Part shown: positions 1-7,027 of the stretch, piece by piece
Layout of the letters: each line of letters begins with the position of its first letter
Numbering within the stretch: position 1 is the first letter of the stretch
Source of the DNA: an uncultured Collinsella sp.
Lineage (GTDB): Bacteria > Actinomycetota > Coriobacteriia > Coriobacteriales > Coriobacteriaceae
Assembly: GCA_934668875.1 (NCBI GenBank)
Contig: CAKUON010000009.1
Coordinates: 1 to 64,000 of the forward strand
Direction of reading: 5' to 3'
DNA: 64,000 nt
Notes under the pieces: generated by a model
Databases searched by the model: none
The model's input: the letters and a program-made list of their open reading frames with translations, nothing else
What the model was told of the DNA's origin: nothing
Made by a program: the position numbers and the translations under genes

Positions 1-606
1 TTCCGGTGAGGAAGTTTTTTCAGGTGAAGAAACTTCAGGTGAAAAAACTTCACGTGAAACTTTTGCAGGTGAGGAAGAATCTTCACGTGAAGAAATTTCA
101 GGTGAGGAAGTATTTTCACGTGAAATATTTTCCGGTGAGGAAGTTTTTTCAGGTGAAGAAACTTCAGGTGAAAAAACTTCACGTGAAACTTTTGCAGGTG
201 AGGAAGTATTTTCACGTGAAATAATTTCCGGTGAAACTCGAGGGGCAGTCCTTCCGGCGTCCGGATGGTCCGCCTGCCAAGCCTCCCTAGCGCGGGCAAT
301 TGGATCTGTGGCCGCAACAAGGGATCTTCCAACGGTGTTCATGCCGTGGACATGGGATCCTTGCTCAACGATAAGGCCCATCTCGAGAAGGGAGGCGATG
401 GTCGTGCGGGCAGTGCGCTCGCTCGTGCCGGACCAGTCCGCGAGAACGGCGGCTCCAAAATCGTAGCAGCCCTTATCTACCGTGCAGGAGTAGATCAGGG
501 CATAAGCCACGAGCTGTGCGGGCCTAAGGCCCAAATAGCGCATGAAGCCGTGTATGGCGAACGAAGGACCGTAGCCTTCGGTCTCTGTCTCGAGAATCAT
601 CGACAC
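1..606 (-). CDS. winged-helix replication-type protein with SPE/SRE repeat tail (partial)
   Basis: The reading frame is open from 606 to the window edge, so the C-terminus is missing (at least 202 residues). The start is probably the GTG at 606, overlapping the TAG of the upstream gene, with AAGGAG about 11 nt before it; ATG at 600 is the alternative. Residues about 8-105 look like a winged helix of the mobile-element replication type (LRPAQLVAYALIYS, then GTSERTARTTIASLLEMGLI). From about residue 128 the protein becomes a 5/6-residue repeat of SPE or SRE followed by short variable pieces such as VFSPEVSSPEKTSSPE. The repeat DNA contains several TTCACGTGAA palindromes, so it could double as a binding array. 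The replication role is inferred from the fold type and neighbours. Confidence 0.62.
   Translation of the reverse strand, partial: MSMILETETEGYGPSFAIHGFMRYLGLRPAQLVAYALIYSCTVDKGCYDFGAAVLADWSGTSERTARTTIASLLEMGLIVEQGSHVHGMNTVGRSLVAATDPIARAREAWQADHPDAGRTAPRVSPEIISRENTSSPAKVSREVFSPEVSSPEKTSSPENISRENTSSPEISSREDSSSPAKVSREVFSPEVSSPEKTSSPE
2..237. repeat. 15/18-bp tandem repeat array inside the replication-type gene
   Basis: About fifteen imperfect units of 15 or 18 bp follow each other, each built on TTC-A/C-GGTGA or TTCACGTGA followed by a short A-rich spacer. All unit lengths are multiples of three, so the minus-strand frame stays open. A block of about 75 bp recurs as a higher-order copy (about 1-75 and 129-204). 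The perfect palindrome TTCACGTGAA occurs several times. Confidence 0.85.
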
Positions 607-1268
607 TATGCGGCCTTTCTCCTTTGCAGCGCCTGGACCGCCAGGGAGAACAACGCCTCTTCGTTGAAGACGCTGCACTCCCCCGCCGCCCGTGCGGATT
701 CGATTTCACTTATCAGGGATTCGCGTCCATAAACGGACAGCATGAAGTTGACGAGCTCGCCGGAACGGAACTGACCACCGCCAACAGACAGGGGAACAGC
801 GAGATCGAAATAGGCAACAAGAGGCTGACCCATGGCGTCGGTAGCCTCCAATGCGACCGCAACCCTTCCGGCGCCAGCCTTGAAGACAGCCACTGGAGCT
901 TGAAGGAGCTCGGGGACCGACGCAAGTAGCGAGGGTTCGATACCGTGCCTGTGCGAGCGATTGGAGATTGTCGTCTCCCGTACGATATGCCGCACGGTAT
1001 GGCAGATGGGCAGGTTGGGAATCCCCGCCGTCAAAAGCGCCTTCGGCGTTTCGGGAAGGACCGGCACAGGAGCCTGCCGGTTATAGCCCCGGCCCCTCGC
1101 CTTTGCAATTTCAGCGAATCCAGTCCACATTCGGCATGAATTTGCGTATTCGGCTAGATCTTGATTGTTTAGACCCTCTACAGCGATGGTAGAATCAACT
1201 TGACCGACGAGGGCGCGATACCGTCCTATGTCGTCGAGATCGTGTTGACGCTGTTCACCTTTCCACAT
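606..1268 (-). CDS. MuF_C-like domain protein of the mobile element
   Basis: This 220-residue soluble protein resembles the phage/plasmid MuF C-terminal-like domain. Residues about 75-175 show the pattern PETPKALLTAGIPNLPI, then an Arg/His-rich stretch with HGIEPSLLASVPELLQAPVA, then a strand-rich VAVALEATDAMGQPLVAYFDL. The start has a good ribosome site (GAAGGGAG, about 6 nt upstream). It is followed by the replication-type gene with a one-base overlap (TAGTG), so the two are probably translated together. MuF_C-like domains occur on phage and conjugative elements, often near toxins; no catalytic residues can be named here. The family assignment is from pattern recall only. Confidence 0.45.
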   Translation of the reverse strand: MWKGEQRQHDLDDIGRYRALVGQVDSTIAVEGLNNQDLAEYANSCRMWTGFAEIAKARGRGYNRQAPVPVLPETPKALLTAGIPNLPICHTVRHIVRETTISNRSHRHGIEPSLLASVPELLQAPVAVFKAGAGRVAVALEATDAMGQPLVAYFDLAVPLSVGGGQFRSGELVNFMLSVYGRESLISEIESARAAGECSVFNEEALFSLAVQALQRRKAA

Positions 1269-1394
1269 CCGTGAACTCCCTTCTTCTACGGTCTCACGTT
1301 TCGGGTGCGGCTGGGGCTCTTCCTTAATTTCCCAGTCGCACTTTTTTTTCTGACACCCTAAATTGAATAGCTTTCAAGAACGATGTGGGGCCCA

Positions 1395-1721
1395 TCATGC
1401 GGCCCCCTTACGGCCGTCGCGGGCCATGCGCTTTGACATGCTCTCTTGCAGGGACTGCAGAGAGGCATATTCCTCGTACGGCATATCGGGGCTCGACTCC
1501 TTAATGAAAGGCGTCCTGCGCATATAGGCGTCGAGGTCGTCAATGTTGATGTAGATGGTCCGCGAACCGCCACGGTTGAACGCGCCGTAGACGGCGGGGA
1601 TCTCGCCAGATTCAATGAGCCCCTGCACCGCATCGACATGGCGATGGATGTATTTGGCTGCCGCGGATTTGGAAAGCCATTTGCTACTCGCCCACGGCTC
1701 CAACCTTTCTTTGCCACTCAT
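1395..1721 (-). CDS. excisionase-like helix-turn-helix protein
   Basis: This 108-residue protein has an N-terminal helix-turn-helix of the excisionase/MerR-like type: residues about 12-40 (SKWLSKSAAAKYIHRHVDAV) followed by a wing-like turn with GSRTIYINIDDLDAYMRR, where the last part resembles the segment after the recognition helix in Xis-type proteins. The C-terminal third is helical and charged. It overlaps the upstream repressor stop by TAATG, implying coupled translation. Its likely role is control of excision or of the downstream replication genes. A generic DNA-binding role is safer than a specific one. Confidence 0.6.
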   Translation of the reverse strand: MSGKERLEPWASSKWLSKSAAAKYIHRHVDAVQGLIESGEIPAVYGAFNRGGSRTIYINIDDLDAYMRRTPFIKESSPDMPYEEYASLQSLQESMSKRMARDGRKGAA

Positions 1722-1945
1722 TACGCAACCTCGTCCTTCTGAGGAAGACGATCATCAGTCTCGCCAAGCAGGTACTGGATGGAGCATCCGAACAATTGCG
1801 ACATCTTCTCGAGCTGGTCGTAAGTTGCCGACTTCGGATCTCGCTCGATTCGCACGATGATGCTTCTGCTGACGCCGATTTTGTCGCCAAGATCGGTTTG
1901 CGAAAGGCGAAGCCTCACTCGTTCCGCTCCGATACAATTCGGCAT
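1721..1945 (-). CDS. XRE-family repressor
   Basis: This 74-residue protein is a compact Cro/C1-type helix-turn-helix: residues about 6-60 contain RLRLSQTDLGDKIGVSRSI and then RIERDPKSATYDQLEKMSQL, ending in the common IQYLLGETDDR tail. The ribosome site GGAGGG sits 5-10 nt before the ATG. It is divergent from a second XRE gene, and the 116-bp space between them holds palindromic sites, an arrangement typical of a phage-like switch controlling the excisionase/replication operon against the integrase side. Confidence 0.85.
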   Translation of the reverse strand: MPNCIGAERVRLRLSQTDLGDKIGVSRSIIVRIERDPKSATYDQLEKMSQLFGCSIQYLLGETDDRLPQKDEVA

Positions 1946-1956
1946 AAAACCCTCCT

Positions 1957-1981
1957 TAGGTAATACAGATTGTTGTACCTA
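1957..1981. promoter_or_regulatory. putative operator of the XRE switch (left)
   Basis: An imperfect 25-bp palindrome begins TAGGTA and ends TACCTA, with ACA/TGT blocks inside. It lies 12 bp before the start of the minus-strand XRE gene, overlapping its ribosome-site/promoter region. The half-site GTACCTA recurs in the second palindrome, which supports one protein binding both. Confidence 0.55.
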
Positions 1982-2009
1982 GTTAGATACTACAACATCT
2001 TGAAGTACT

Positions 2010-2028
2010 GTACAACAAATTGTCGTAC
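2010..2028. promoter_or_regulatory. putative operator of the XRE switch (right)
   Basis: GTACAACAAATTGTCGTAC is a 19-bp near-perfect palindrome (GTAC, ACAA, TTGT, GTAC) about 33 bp before the plus-strand XRE gene. TACAAC half-sites also occur at 1990-1995, so three sites may be spaced through the divergent region. Confidence 0.6.
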
Positions 2029-2061
2029 CTAAAGTCAAGGTGCTCAAAGAAAGGAGCACCC

Positions 2062-2517
2062 ATGGGCAACAATCTGAAAACAATTCGATCCAATAGCGGA
2101 AAGACTCAAAAACAGGTAGCGGAAGAGCTCGGTATTTCGCTACCTGCTTACAGAACGTATGAACAAGGGACGAGGCGTCTCACAGATGAGCTTTTGCTCC
2201 AGCTCTCGATATATTTCTCTGTATCAGTTGATTCAATTCTTGGATCTAAATTCTCGGCATCGCTTTCTTCCCCCTCATTTCTCGAAGACTCCGAAATGCG
2301 TTCAATAGTTAATGCCGCGGTCTCCGAAATGAATAAAGAAGACAGGCAACAGTTTAGAAAGCTGCTGGAGAGCTATATGGCTCTTAGTTCAGCTGGAAGA
2401 AAGCAGCTTGCAGATAGCGCAGACACTATGAACCGCTCTGGAAAATACAAGAGGTTTGGCGATATTGCAAAAAGCAACACCCCGGCTAGTACTCAGCGTA
2501 GAGCCAAGACGGCCTAA
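2062..2517 (+). CDS. XRE-family regulator with helical C-terminal tail
   Basis: This is 151 residues from the ATG at 2062, chosen because AAAGGAGC lies 7-8 nt upstream; a longer frame begins at 2020 but would have to read through the operator. Residues 4-58 form a Cro/C1-type helix-turn-helix (KTIRSNSGKTQKQVAEELGI, then YEQGTRRLTDELL). The remainder is predicted helical and ends in a basic segment (STQRRAKTA). It is divergent from the other XRE gene and lies 68 bp before the integrase, so it probably helps set integrase expression. Confidence 0.85.
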   Translation: MGNNLKTIRSNSGKTQKQVAEELGISLPAYRTYEQGTRRLTDELLLQLSIYFSVSVDSILGSKFSASLSSPSFLEDSEMRSIVNAAVSEMNKEDRQQFRKLLESYMALSSAGRKQLADSADTMNRSGKYKRFGDIAKSNTPASTQRRAKTA

Positions 2518-2585
2518 ACAATCGGACGGGCCTTTTATTACTAGAGTTATTTATCCAGACTGGAAAACAATTCGGGGTAGTCATA

Positions 2586-4052
2586 ATGCCTAAAAACAAA
2601 ATCGGACAAATTGAGAAAATAGGCGTCGATACCGACGGCTTAGAGATATTCAGGGTTAGAGTCGAGGCCGGCACACGGGAAAAGCGTGTCACAAAAAGGG
2701 CAACAATTCATGGAACAATGAGGGATGCCCAGGCCGCAGCTTCTATGCTCTATGTCGAATTGACTTCCAGCCTTTCCGAACGCGATATTCCTGAGATTAC
2801 GCTGAATCAGTATTTTTATGGCAGGTTTATCCCGGCCCTCGAAAAAGAAGGCAAGACCAATAGCACTATCGACGGATATGTTAAAAACTACCGGAAATGG
2901 ATTTCCCCAAATCATGGCGAACGAGTCCTCTTGAATCTCGATGAGATTAACGTTCGAAATCTCATCGAGCAGTCGGGAACTCCGAGAAACACGCTACGGA
3001 CGTACAGGGCGATCTTAAACAGGGCCAAATCGGATGGATTCATGCGCCACAAAATGGATCTAACGGGTCTCGACGCCAAGGCAAAGAAAAAGAAGCGCCC
3101 CGCACCATGGTCGCCAATGGAACTGAAGCAGGCTGCCGACGCACTAGCTGATGATGAGATGGCATACCTGACCCTACTGGTCGGAAGCGCGGGGCTTCGC
3201 AAGGAAGAAAACCTGGCCATAACGCCAGCTGACGTTCAGGTATTGAAAATGCCGACTTCCCAAGGCGTGAAAAAGTATGTTCTCCTGAATGTTCATGCGG
3301 CCTACACGGATGAAGACGGACTTAAGGTAACCAAAACGGAAGAGTCTAAAAGGCACGCTTTGGTTCTTCCAGAGTTTACTGACAGGTTTCTTTCGGCTCT
3401 CGAGGCCACGAAGCCGTCAATCGAGCAGGTTGAAGGCTGCTGGCTCATCAGACACAAGACATGCTGGCATAAGTCCAGAAAAGCAAAATATAGGATTGAA
3501 ACCGTTATGGGGAATCGAAAAGATGCCCAAGCGGTTGCTAATCAATTGGCGGCAGAGACGGCAGCAAAGTATAAATTGGGTTCAACCCCAAAAGTGAGAG
3601 AAATTGCAGATGGGATTTGGACCGTAAATGTCTTCAACGGATACGTCGACACCATGGAGAGGACTATCAAGCCGGAGGCGTTCATCGGAACAGAGCAGGA
3701 CGCAGTGAGACACGCTTTGGAGCAGTGGAGCAGCCGGCGAATTCTTCCGTGCGCCGGTGAAACGCTTCGCGGCCACTGGGAAACCGCGCTGAAGAAACAC
3801 GGACTGAGGTTTATCCCAGTGAACAACCTCAGGCACACCTCCGAGACGCTCATGGCCGCCAGCGGAGTTTCGACCCCGACGATTTCAAGCATGCACGGTC
3901 ATACACAGTTTAAGACGGATTTCCAGCACTATATCGATCTCAACGTTGAGGCGATTCTCGATGCTGCCGATAAGGTCGATGCCTTCATGGCGTCAGACAT
4001 GGCAAGCGGAGGCTTCACGCTTGAATCGCTTGTTGAGAAAACTGACTTATAG
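2586..4052 (+). CDS. int: tyrosine-type site-specific integrase
   Basis: This 488-residue recombinase would integrate and excise the element. It has an N-terminal arm-binding region, a SAM-like core-binding domain (about residues 70-160) and a C-terminal catalytic domain. Visible catalytic positions are Arg205 (GLRKEE), Arg416 in NNLRHT, His439 in HGHT and nucleophile Tyr449 (QHYIDL). The first residue of the usual HxxR box is Asn413 instead of His. A segment of roughly 80 residues between the two arginines (about 290-375) is longer than usual. GGGGTAG lies 6-12 nt before the ATG. It faces the tRNA gene at 4464-4539, the likely attachment site. Confidence 0.93.
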   Translation: MPKNKIGQIEKIGVDTDGLEIFRVRVEAGTREKRVTKRATIHGTMRDAQAAASMLYVELTSSLSERDIPEITLNQYFYGRFIPALEKEGKTNSTIDGYVKNYRKWISPNHGERVLLNLDEINVRNLIEQSGTPRNTLRTYRAILNRAKSDGFMRHKMDLTGLDAKAKKKKRPAPWSPMELKQAADALADDEMAYLTLLVGSAGLRKEENLAITPADVQVLKMPTSQGVKKYVLLNVHAAYTDEDGLKVTKTEESKRHALVLPEFTDRFLSALEATKPSIEQVEGCWLIRHKTCWHKSRKAKYRIETVMGNRKDAQAVANQLAAETAAKYKLGSTPKVREIADGIWTVNVFNGYVDTMERTIKPEAFIGTEQDAVRHALEQWSSRRILPCAGETLRGHWETALKKHGLRFIPVNNLRHTSETLMAASGVSTPTISSMHGHTQFKTDFQHYIDLNVEAILDAADKVDAFMASDMASGGFTLESLVEKTDL

Positions 4053-4350
4053 AAGATTTTCAAGAACCAAGCTCGGACGAACTCGTTGTTAGCCATTCAA
4101 GGCCTCGCCTAAGGCAATGAGAGACGATATGGGGCGGCGAATCAATTACCTCGAGTATTGATGAGTCTCAAGCTCTAAGATGGCCCTAAAACGCGTCCAG
4201 ACGCCCGATCTGGACGCGCCGCATATTCGAGATGATCGATTCACCGCATTTTCAAACTATTTTGGTGGGAGCAGACGCGCTGGCACGTCGTTTATAAAGC
4301 CCATTTTTAAGACCTTTGATACAGAAGAAGAACGTATCTATACACAAATC

Positions 4351-4370
4351 AGTGGTGGATAGTGGTGGAT
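4351..4370. repeat. tandem AGTGGTGGAT direct repeat, candidate integrase arm sites
   Basis: Two adjacent copies of AGTGGTGGAT (4351-4360 and 4361-4370); the core AGTGGTGG returns at 4462-4469, running into the tRNA 3' end. Repeats of this size between an integrase and its tRNA target are often recombinase-binding sites. Confidence 0.5.
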
Positions 4371-4415
4371 AGCCAGAAGAAACCAGTGGATTCTAGAAGG
4401 AATAGCCAATAGTAA

Positions 4416-4454
4416 AGCGGTTCCCCCGATTGACTGTATATCAGGGAAACCGCT
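4416..4454. repeat. inverted repeat near the attachment site
   Basis: Arms of 15 bp (AGCGGTTCCCCCGAT and its complement with two mismatches) flank a 9-nt loop. There is no T-run, so it is less likely a terminator than a recombination or excision site. Confidence 0.5.
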
Positions 4455-4463
4455 GGTAGATAG

Positions 4464-4539
4464 TGGTGGGCCCTCCGGGATTCGAACCCAGAACCCAGGG
4501 ATTATGAGTCCCCTGCGCTAACCGTTGCGCCAAGAGCCC
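4464..4539 (-). tRNA. tRNA with CAU anticodon (elongator Met, or Ile2)
   Basis: The minus strand folds into a full cloverleaf: acceptor GGGCTCT pairing with AGGGCCC, anticodon loop CTCATAA, T-arm with GGTTCGAATCC, and encoded CCA at 4464-4466. The anticodon CAU fits elongator methionine or lysidine-modified Ile2; these cannot be separated by eye. The 3' end points at the integrase and is the probable insertion target. Confidence 0.9.
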
Positions 4540-4693
4540 TTATAAAGTGGCGCTTGCAGTTGGGGTGGCAGAACAGCCTCCAACGCTTTGAACCACGATG
4601 TGAAATACTACCATGCGCGCGGCACCCGTTCAACGCACGATCTTGTCGACCAGGAGGATCATGGTGCCGCCTTTGACCTTGTGTGCCTATATG

Positions 4694-4721
4694 AAAAAAG
4701 GCCCCAACTTGCGTTGGAGCC
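4694..4721 (-). terminator. intrinsic terminator of the tRNA-Ala gene
   Basis: On the minus strand a GC-rich hairpin (GGCTCCAACG / AGTTGGGGCC) is followed by six T residues, 17 nt past the tRNA-Ala 3' end. Confidence 0.85.
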
Positions 4722-4737
4722 TCATTCAATGCTCGGG

Positions 4738-4810
4738 TGGAGACGAGGGGGATCGAACCCCTGACCTCTTGACTGCCAGTCAAGCGCTCTCCCAGCTGAG
4801 CTACGCCCCC
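4738..4810 (-). tRNA. tRNA-Ala (anticodon GGC), copy 1
   Basis: Complete cloverleaf: acceptor GGGGGCG / CGTCTCC, anticodon loop CTGGCAG, T-loop GGTTCGATCC. The bases after the discriminator A are CCC, so CCA is not encoded and must be added. The 78 bp at 4736-4813 are identical to the copy at 32624-32701, where CCA is encoded. Confidence 0.95.
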
Positions 4811-4822
4811 GTGCGAAAAAGT

Positions 4823-4851
4823 ACTATACGGGAACTCGGGCGGCGATGCAA
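4823..4851 (-). promoter_or_regulatory. promoter of tRNA-Ala copy 1
   Basis: Minus-strand TTGCAT, 17-nt spacer, TATAGT. The -10 ends 12 nt before the mature tRNA 5' end. The same -35/-10 pattern precedes copy 2. Confidence 0.8.
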
Positions 4852-4983
4852 GGACATTTTTGGAAAAACTTTCCGGGGGCGCGGGCGCCGGAGTTCCGCG
4901 GGGTCGCGACGGCGGAGACCAGCGCCCGCGGGGCCGATGCGGGCGCGCGTCCAGGGCGTCTGGGCCCCTCGATGCCCGAGTAA

Positions 4984-5020
4984 GCCCGCGGGGCGCGCCC
5001 CGCGGGCGGCGCTGCCGCCC
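4984..5020. repeat. GC palindrome plus adjacent hairpin
   Basis: A perfect 24-bp palindrome at 4984-5007 (GCCCGCGGGGCG and its mirror) is followed directly by GGGCGGCGCTGCCGCCC (5004-5020). It lies in the 463-bp gene-free interval 4811-5273, which otherwise holds the tRNA promoter and the inverted repeat at 5058-5221. Confidence 0.7.
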
Positions 5021-5057
5021 GCCTATCAGGCTCCACTCCGGTCGCCCCCCGGGATCC

Positions 5058-5221
5058 CCGCCACGAAACCGGCCCATCTACTACGTTTGGCCGGCATCCC
5101 CCGACCATGGCGTCTCGGGCAAAAATAAAACCGCAGGTAGACGGCCTGCGGTTTTCGCGAAATACGGGGTATGGTCGAGGGGCCGGGGTTAAACGTAGTA
5201 GATGGGCCGGTTTCGTGGCGG
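5058..5221. repeat. 31-bp perfect inverted repeat enclosing a terminator
   Basis: The arms at 5058-5088 and 5191-5221 are exact reverse complements (each includes CGGCCCATCTACTACGTTT or its complement). The 102-bp interior continues with partly complementary GACCAT/ATGGTC pieces and holds the terminator hairpin at 5127-5155. It lies between the tRNA-Ala promoter and the 3' end of the AbiEi/DUF559-like gene. Confidence 0.85.
5127..5155. terminator. bidirectional intrinsic terminator
   Basis: AAAACCGCAGG and its exact complement (11 bp) enclose a 7-nt loop, giving A-tract/T-tract on either strand. It would end transcription of the minus-strand gene at 5274-6431. Confidence 0.8.
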
Positions 5222-5273
5222 CGGCATCGCAGGCGGCCGACCGAGGGCGCCCGGAAATGAGCAGGGCACCCGT

Positions 5274-6431
5274 CTAACGACCGATTTCCAGCCAGTTGCA
5301 CAGTACGTTGGCTCGTAACTCCATTTCCGTCGTCTTTTGCGCCTTAGTTTTGAACCTATAGCGTAATTCCAAGCGCGAGCAAAGACTTCTCACGATCGCA
5401 TCAAGCTGCTCGGCATCGTTAAGCATGTCGTGCGTAACCAGGAAGACGTCATACCCCATACTTTGCAGCGCTGTCATGCGTTTGGCATCGTGGTCGAGCA
5501 CGGCGCCTGATCCGTGGATGACCTCCCCCTGAATCTCCACGATGCCTGCTTTCATTATGGTTGGATTTACGATCACGATATCCCCGTAGCAAACTCCTTG
5601 CCCTGCAATGCTCTGCGCCGATGCGGTAAGCGGCGTAAGGTCGTTAACGTAAACGCTTCGAAAGCCGGCACCGCCGCGAGAGCGAGGAAGCGATAGCAAT
5701 AAAATTCCTGCAACTTCAAGCGGAGAAGCTGCTATACCTGTCACCAGCTGCGCGGCGTTGTAAAACTTTGTACCCCACTTTCGTCTTTTCATTTTACTGG
5801 CGTACTCATGAAGCTCGTGTAATTCGATGAGCGGCTTCCTCATCCAGAGCGAAGTACCCTTTAGCCTTGTGACCTCCTTCGTTTTCTTTTGTCCGTTGGG
5901 CTCCTTCGTATTTACCTGTTCCTTGACTTTTATGCGCGCATAAACGCGTTTCCATTGTGGTTCGTCTTGGCTTTCATCGAGGTCAAAGAGGGATTCGGTG
6001 GTTGCATTCTCGGCAGCCTCATTGGCTTTGTCTAGTTCCGCTTCTACTGCTACCGTGGGCTCAAAGACTGAGAACCATCCGCAGAATTCGTACATGGCAA
6101 GGACAAGATCGGTTGGAGATACAAAGCGCGCCATGGTAAATAGCGTCGCAAGTGGATTGGTAACCCTAAAGCTCATCGCGGTTTCCAGCGTGCTATCTAC
6201 CTCCGAAGCATCATCACAGTGGATTGTTGTCCGTAATCCCGAATGGTAATTAACACCACCGGGCACTGTTGTGGTAATAATCGGGGTCTTGAGGATGTCG
6301 ACTACAAAGGGTGATTGAGATAGGGCTCGCCAGCCGTCTTCTGGGCTTGGCAGTCTCGGGTAGAGGTCGCGCACCTGCGGTGGGCAGCGCCAGTAACGGA
6401 ATGCGGTGTTTGCGCAGACGATTTCTTCCAT
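5274..6431 (-). CDS. AbiEi/DUF559-like protein with nuclease-fold C-terminus
   Basis: This 385-residue protein has two parts. The N-terminal half resembles the AbiEi-type antitoxin/regulator architecture (motifs such as AMSFRVTNPLATLFTMARF and LVLAMYEFCGWF). The C-terminal about 110 residues look like the DUF559/Vsr-type PD-(D/E)XK fold: VEIQGEVIHGSGAVLDHDAK, then R-ALQSMGYDVFLVT. A Lys-rich linker joins them. Such proteins are frequent in actinobacterial accessory regions and may be solitary defence or TA-like factors; there is no partner gene next to it. Base composition is slightly lower in GC than the core genes. Confidence 0.5.
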   Translation of the reverse strand: MEEIVCANTAFRYWRCPPQVRDLYPRLPSPEDGWRALSQSPFVVDILKTPIITTTVPGGVNYHSGLRTTIHCDDASEVDSTLETAMSFRVTNPLATLFTMARFVSPTDLVLAMYEFCGWFSVFEPTVAVEAELDKANEAAENATTESLFDLDESQDEPQWKRVYARIKVKEQVNTKEPNGQKKTKEVTRLKGTSLWMRKPLIELHELHEYASKMKRRKWGTKFYNAAQLVTGIAASPLEVAGILLLSLPRSRGGAGFRSVYVNDLTPLTASAQSIAGQGVCYGDIVIVNPTIMKAGIVEIQGEVIHGSGAVLDHDAKRMTALQSMGYDVFLVTHDMLNDAEQLDAIVRSLCSRLELRYRFKTKAQKTTEMELRANVLCNWLEIGR

Positions 6432-6778
6432 TTGCGTCTCCCCTGGTATCGGCCATAGGCCGTGCGGATTGTGGACATCGCCGATTATCTACTGGGGCAT
6501 CATGCGGGTAAGTACCGGAAGCTGGCCAAACGCTGACCAAAAGCTTGACGAGTTCTGCCGAAATACCGTCGTGTGATAGAAATCCGCTGGAAGACGCTCT
6601 GGGCATGCGGTCCCTGTCTCCACATTTGCGCTCGAATCACATGGGGAGTTCAATGAAAATACGGATGTGTTTTATACAAAACATGCAATGGCGTCAGCAA
6701 AAAGGGCGCGATAAAAAAAAGACGCCTTATACAACTTCGATTCGATTTTGGTGTCACCCTTGGTGTCAAAAAGAAAAA
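6432..6778. other. gene-free interval upstream of the AbiEi/DUF559-like gene
   Basis: I see no supported gene. The interval presumably holds the promoter of the minus-strand gene ending at 5274; no clear -35/-10 pair stands out. The GGTGTCA copies at 6750-6767 are a short direct repeat of unknown meaning. Confidence 0.5.
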
Positions 6779-6803
6779 GGCCAGAGGCTTAACACCTCTG
6801 ACC
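6774..6803 (-). terminator. intrinsic terminator of tRNA-Val
   Basis: The minus-strand hairpin GGTCAGAGG / CCTCTGGCC is followed by TTTTTC, 12 nt after the encoded CCA. Confidence 0.85.
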
Positions 6804-6814
6804 TGCGCTTTTGA

Positions 6815-6889
6815 TGGTGGGCGATACAAGATTCGAACTTGTGACCCCATCCGTGTGAAGGATATGCTCTACCCCTGAGCCAATCGCCC
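6815..6889 (-). tRNA. tRNA-Val (anticodon CAC)
   Basis: Acceptor GGGCGAT / ATCGCCC, anticodon loop TTCACAC, T-arm with AGTTCGAATCT, and encoded CCA at 6815-6817. Confidence 0.93.
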
Positions 6890-6914
6890 GTCGCCTTTCG
6901 GCAAAAGAGATACT

Positions 6915-6942
6915 ATCATAGCCGCGCGTGGTTTACCAAGAA
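6915..6942 (-). promoter_or_regulatory. probable promoter of tRNA-Val
   Basis: Minus-strand TTCTTG, 16-nt spacer, TATGAT, with the -10 about 25 nt before the tRNA 5' end. The -35 match is moderate. Confidence 0.5.
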
Positions 6943-7027
6943 CTTTTTGCCCTCGATTTTAAATTCGTGAGTGCTAGCCAAACCAAAGCAACCAAAGCAA
7001 TAGGTAAAACCGCAGCTAAACCACCAT

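Larger units (their letters stand above)
1..4463. mobile_element. integrase-proximal end of an integrated element at a tRNA gene
   Basis: This block carries a typical integrative-element cassette: replication-type winged-helix protein, MuF_C-like protein, excisionase-like protein, two divergent XRE regulators and a tyrosine integrase. The integrase lies about 410 bp from the 3' end of a tRNA gene on the minus strand, the usual arrangement for integration into a tRNA 3' end. The left boundary is outside the window, so the matching att copy cannot be seen. The exact right end is inferred to lie at or within the tRNA 3' end (4464 to about 4500). Confidence 0.7.
4053..4463. other. gene-free attachment-proximal region
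   Basis: There is no convincing gene here; the short open frame at 4180-4362 lacks a ribosome site and protein character. The stretch holds three copies of AGTGGTGG (4351, 4361 and 4462) and an inverted repeat at 4416-4454. This is the layout expected for integrase arm and core sites beside the tRNA. Confidence 0.5.

Noticed and set aside
6..224. Plus-strand 72-residue frame rich in VKK/HVK repeats
   Set aside because: It is the opposite strand of the tandem repeat; the minus-strand frame continues a real winged-helix protein, with a ribosome site and start overlap.
265..732. Plus-strand 155-residue frame
   Set aside because: Shadow of the two minus-strand mobile-element genes; no ribosome site or protein-like pattern.
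4180..4362. Plus-strand 60-residue frame next to the attachment region
   Set aside because: No ribosome site, no recognisable motif; the end lies in direct repeats.
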